In this document: positions 6,331 to 7,462 of the stretch, piece by piece
Layout of the letters: the number at the start of each line of letters is the position of its first letter
Position numbering within the stretch: the stretch's first letter is position 1
DNA from: Bacteroidota bacterium
GTDB taxonomy: Bacteria; Bacteroidota; Bacteroidia; Flavobacteriales_F; PHOS-HE28
Assembly: GCA_963169595.1 (NCBI GenBank)
Contig: CAUJFM010000106.1
Coordinates: forward strand, 1-7,462
Length of the DNA: 7,462 nucleotides
Direction of reading: 5' to 3'
Position numbers and translations under genes: made by a program
Notes under the pieces: model-generated
What the model saw: the letters and a program-made list of their open reading frames with translations, nothing else
Told to the model about the DNA's origin: nothing
Database searches by the model: none

Positions 6331-7240
6331 AAGCCCGCCTCTTCGCTCGGGGGTGGAACTGCAGGATGTTGCTTCGCAGGTACTCGCGGTCCAGGTGGGT
6401 GTAGATCTCCGTGGTGGTGATGCTGGCGTGGCCGAGCATCTCCTGCACCGCGCGCAGGTCGGCGCCGCCCTCCACCAGGTGCGTGGCGAAGGAATGGCGG
6501 AAGGTGTGCGGGCTGATGGTCTTGTGGATGCCGGCCTTTACGGCCAGCGCCTTCACCAGGTTGAACACGCTGACACGCGATAGCGCCCCGCCGCGCTGGT
6601 TGAGGAAGACGATGTCCTCCGCCTTGGGCTTCACGGGCAGGTGCACGCGCTCATCGGCGATGTAGCGTTCGATCTGGCGGATGGCCTCGGGGCCGATGGG
6701 CACCAGCCGTTCCTTGTCGCCCTTGCCGATCACGCGGATGAAGCCCTCGCTGAAGTGCAGCCAGCTGCGGCGCAGGGCGCACAGTTCGCTCACGCGTAAG
6801 CCGCAGCCGTAGAGCGTTTCCACCATGGCGCGGTCGCGGTGGGCCAGCGGGCGGCTCATGTCGATGGCGTTCACCAGCGCATCCACCTCGGGCACGGTGA
6901 GGAAGGTGGGCAGGTGCCGGCCGATGCGCGGACTGTCCAGCAGTTCGGTGGGGTCCTCGCGCACCACCTTCTCGCGCAACAGGTGCCGGTAGAAGCCGCG
7001 GATGGCGCTGAGCAGGCGGGCCTGGCTGGTGGCGGCGAGGCCCGCGCGCACCGTGTGCGTCACGAAGTCCTGCAGGTCGTCCAGCCGCACATCGGCGGGC
7101 GCCAGGGGCGGGGTCTGCTGCTCGGCATAGGCCCGCAGTTTAGCCAGGTCGCGCAGGTAGGCCTCCACCGAGCGGGGGCTCAGGGAGCGCTCCAGCTTCA
7201 GGTGCATGCGCAAATCCTCCAAGGCAGCGGCCCAGGTCAT
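6329..7240 (-). CDS. xerD: Site-specific tyrosine recombinase XerD
   Basis: Predicted 303-aa XerC/D recombinase, which with its partner resolves chromosome dimers at the dif site near the division septum. Residues 1-95 form the N-terminal SAM-like, core-binding domain (LEDLRMHLKLERSLSPRSVE) and about 110-295 the catalytic domain. All catalytic residues are present: R149 in GLRVSEL, K173 in GKGDKERLVP, H245 and R248 in HTFRHSFATH, H271 in GHASITTT and nucleophile Y280 in EIYTH. Length is typical for the family. Closest call is XerD by the overall motif set, but XerC cannot be excluded from sequence alone. The next gene in the opposite direction is aroQ, an arrangement I recall in other Bacteroidota, supporting a housekeeping recombinase rather than a phage or transposon integrase. 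The gene is intact, and base composition looks like its neighbours. Confidence 0.93.
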   Translation of the reverse strand: MTWAAALEDLRMHLKLERSLSPRSVEAYLRDLAKLRAYAEQQTPPLAPADVRLDDLQDFVTHTVRAGLAATSQARLLSAIRGFYRHLLREKVVREDPTELLDSPRIGRHLPTFLTVPEVDALVNAIDMSRPLAHRDRAMVETLYGCGLRVSELCALRRSWLHFSEGFIRVIGKGDKERLVPIGPEAIRQIERYIADERVHLPVKPKAEDIVFLNQRGGALSRVSVFNLVKALAVKAGIHKTISPHTFRHSFATHLVEGGADLRAVQEMLGHASITTTEIYTHLDREYLRSNILQFHPRAKRRA

Positions 7241-7244
7241 GGTC

Positions 7245-7252
7245 CAAAGGTC
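7245..7252 (-). promoter_or_regulatory. Candidate -7 promoter box for xerD
   Basis: On the - strand the sequence reads GACCTTTG, matching TAnnTTTG at 5 of 6 fixed positions. Only 4 nt separate it from the xerD ATG, so a transcript started here would have almost no leader. No -33 TTG was found at normal spacing. If the start codon is right, this predicts a leaderless or near-leaderless mRNA. Confidence 0.35.
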
Positions 7253-7260
7253 GCACGGGT

Positions 7261-7274
7261 GAACAGCCCTGTTC
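7261..7274. promoter_or_regulatory. Perfect palindrome between xerD and aroQ, possible operator
   Basis: GAACAG (7261-7266) and CTGTTC (7269-7274) are exact inverted repeats separated by CC. The site lies 20 nt upstream of the xerD ATG and 75 nt upstream of the aroQ ATG, inside the divergent promoter region. This is the size and symmetry expected of a dimeric regulator site. No regulator can be named. A small RNA hairpin with a 2-nt loop is unlikely, which favours a DNA-binding reading. Confidence 0.35.
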
Positions 7275-7323
7275 CGCCGGCCCGGTCATCGGTTGTCCAC
7301 GGGGGCGCGTTCACGCCGGGCCC

Positions 7324-7331
7324 CATCTTTG
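7324..7331 (+). promoter_or_regulatory. Candidate -7 promoter box for aroQ
   Basis: CATCTTTG matches TAnnTTTG at 5 of 6 fixed positions and lies 18 nt before the aroQ ATG, the same placement as the exact box before the sugar dehydrogenase (19 nt). A TTG at 7293-7295 is 28 nt upstream, longer than usual -33 spacing, so the upstream element is uncertain. Confidence 0.4.
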
Positions 7332-7349
7332 CACACCAACCCGCACCCC

Positions 7350-7462
7350 ATGGCCCGTCTCCTCGTCCTCAATGGTCCCAACCTGAACCTGCTGGGCACC
7401 CGTGAGCCCGAGCGCTACGGGCACCGCACGCTGGACGAGGTGATCCACGACCTGCGCGCCGC
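7350..7462 (+). CDS. aroQ: Type II 3-dehydroquinate dehydratase, 5' part only
   Basis: The first 37 codons of a gene that continues past the right edge. The reading MARLLVLNGPNLNLLGTREP (residues 1-20) is the hallmark N-terminus of type II dehydroquinases, followed by ERYGHRTLDEVIHDLRA. The enzyme converts 3-dehydroquinate to 3-dehydroshikimate in the cytoplasmic shikimate pathway to aromatic amino acids and acts as a dodecamer. The NGPNLNLLG segment and the lid-loop region, which includes R18 and Y23 at the catalytic Arg/Tyr positions, are visible; the later His and Arg residues are outside the window. The ATG at 7350 is set by homology and by the -7-like box 18 nt upstream. Divergent from xerD. 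Confidence 0.95.
   Translation, partial: MARLLVLNGPNLNLLGTREPERYGHRTLDEVIHDLRA

Noticed and set aside
6329..7240. Phage or transposon integrase marking a mobile element
   Set aside because: Length and motifs are those of housekeeping XerC/D. It is beside aroQ, and no attachment repeats, tRNA or phage genes are present.
7261..7274. LexA/SOS box at the xerD/aroQ palindrome
   Set aside because: The spacing does not fit: GAAC and GTTC are 6 nt apart, not the 4 nt of the Bacillus-type box, and CTGT-N8-ACAG of E. coli is absent. It is kept only as a generic operator candidate.

Overview
The window looks like chromosomal DNA from a high-GC member of the Bacteroidota, probably Flavobacteriales-like. 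Three consecutive exported proteins end in type IX secretion (T9SS) type-A-like sorting domains, which are essentially confined to this phylum. Several starts are preceded not by clear Shine-Dalgarno sequences but by elements resembling the Bacteroidota -7 box (TAnnTTTG). The arrangement xerD(-)/aroQ(+) is also one I recall from other Bacteroidota. G+C looks like roughly two thirds by eye (not counted).

Layout. Positions 1-145 are non-coding and hold a 14-bp perfect palindrome and a REP-like imperfect hairpin repeat. Then come, on the + strand: a secreted M1-family metallopeptidase (146-2587); 3 nt later and probably co-transcribed, a 347-aa cytoplasmic protein of unknown function in which I see a possible divergent protein-kinase-like active-site pattern (2591-3634); a 100-nt gap containing a hairpin; a small Cys-rich secreted protein (3735-4481); and, after an exact TAnnTTTG box, a secreted PQQ-type glucose/sorbosone dehydrogenase-like protein that must start at a TTG codon (4525-6156). 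The 172-nt convergent gap (6157-6328) carries a CTCYGCG-type dispersed repeat and a strong intrinsic terminator whose T-tract touches the end of xerD. On the - strand, xerD (6329-7240) encodes a complete tyrosine recombinase. Divergent from it, aroQ starts at 7350 and runs off the window. The 109-nt xerD/aroQ gap has a candidate -7 element for each gene and a perfect 6-2-6 palindrome between them.

Function. The + strand genes fit an outer-membrane or extracellular nutrient role (peptide trimming, sugar or aldose oxidation, a possible binding protein), with all three secreted proteins predicted to cross the inner membrane by Sec and the outer membrane by T9SS. xerD (chromosome dimer resolution) and aroQ (shikimate pathway) are housekeeping. 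No mobile element, CRISPR array, tRNA or rRNA was seen. The least explained items are the kinase-like ORF, the two dispersed-repeat classes, and the xerD/aroQ palindrome.
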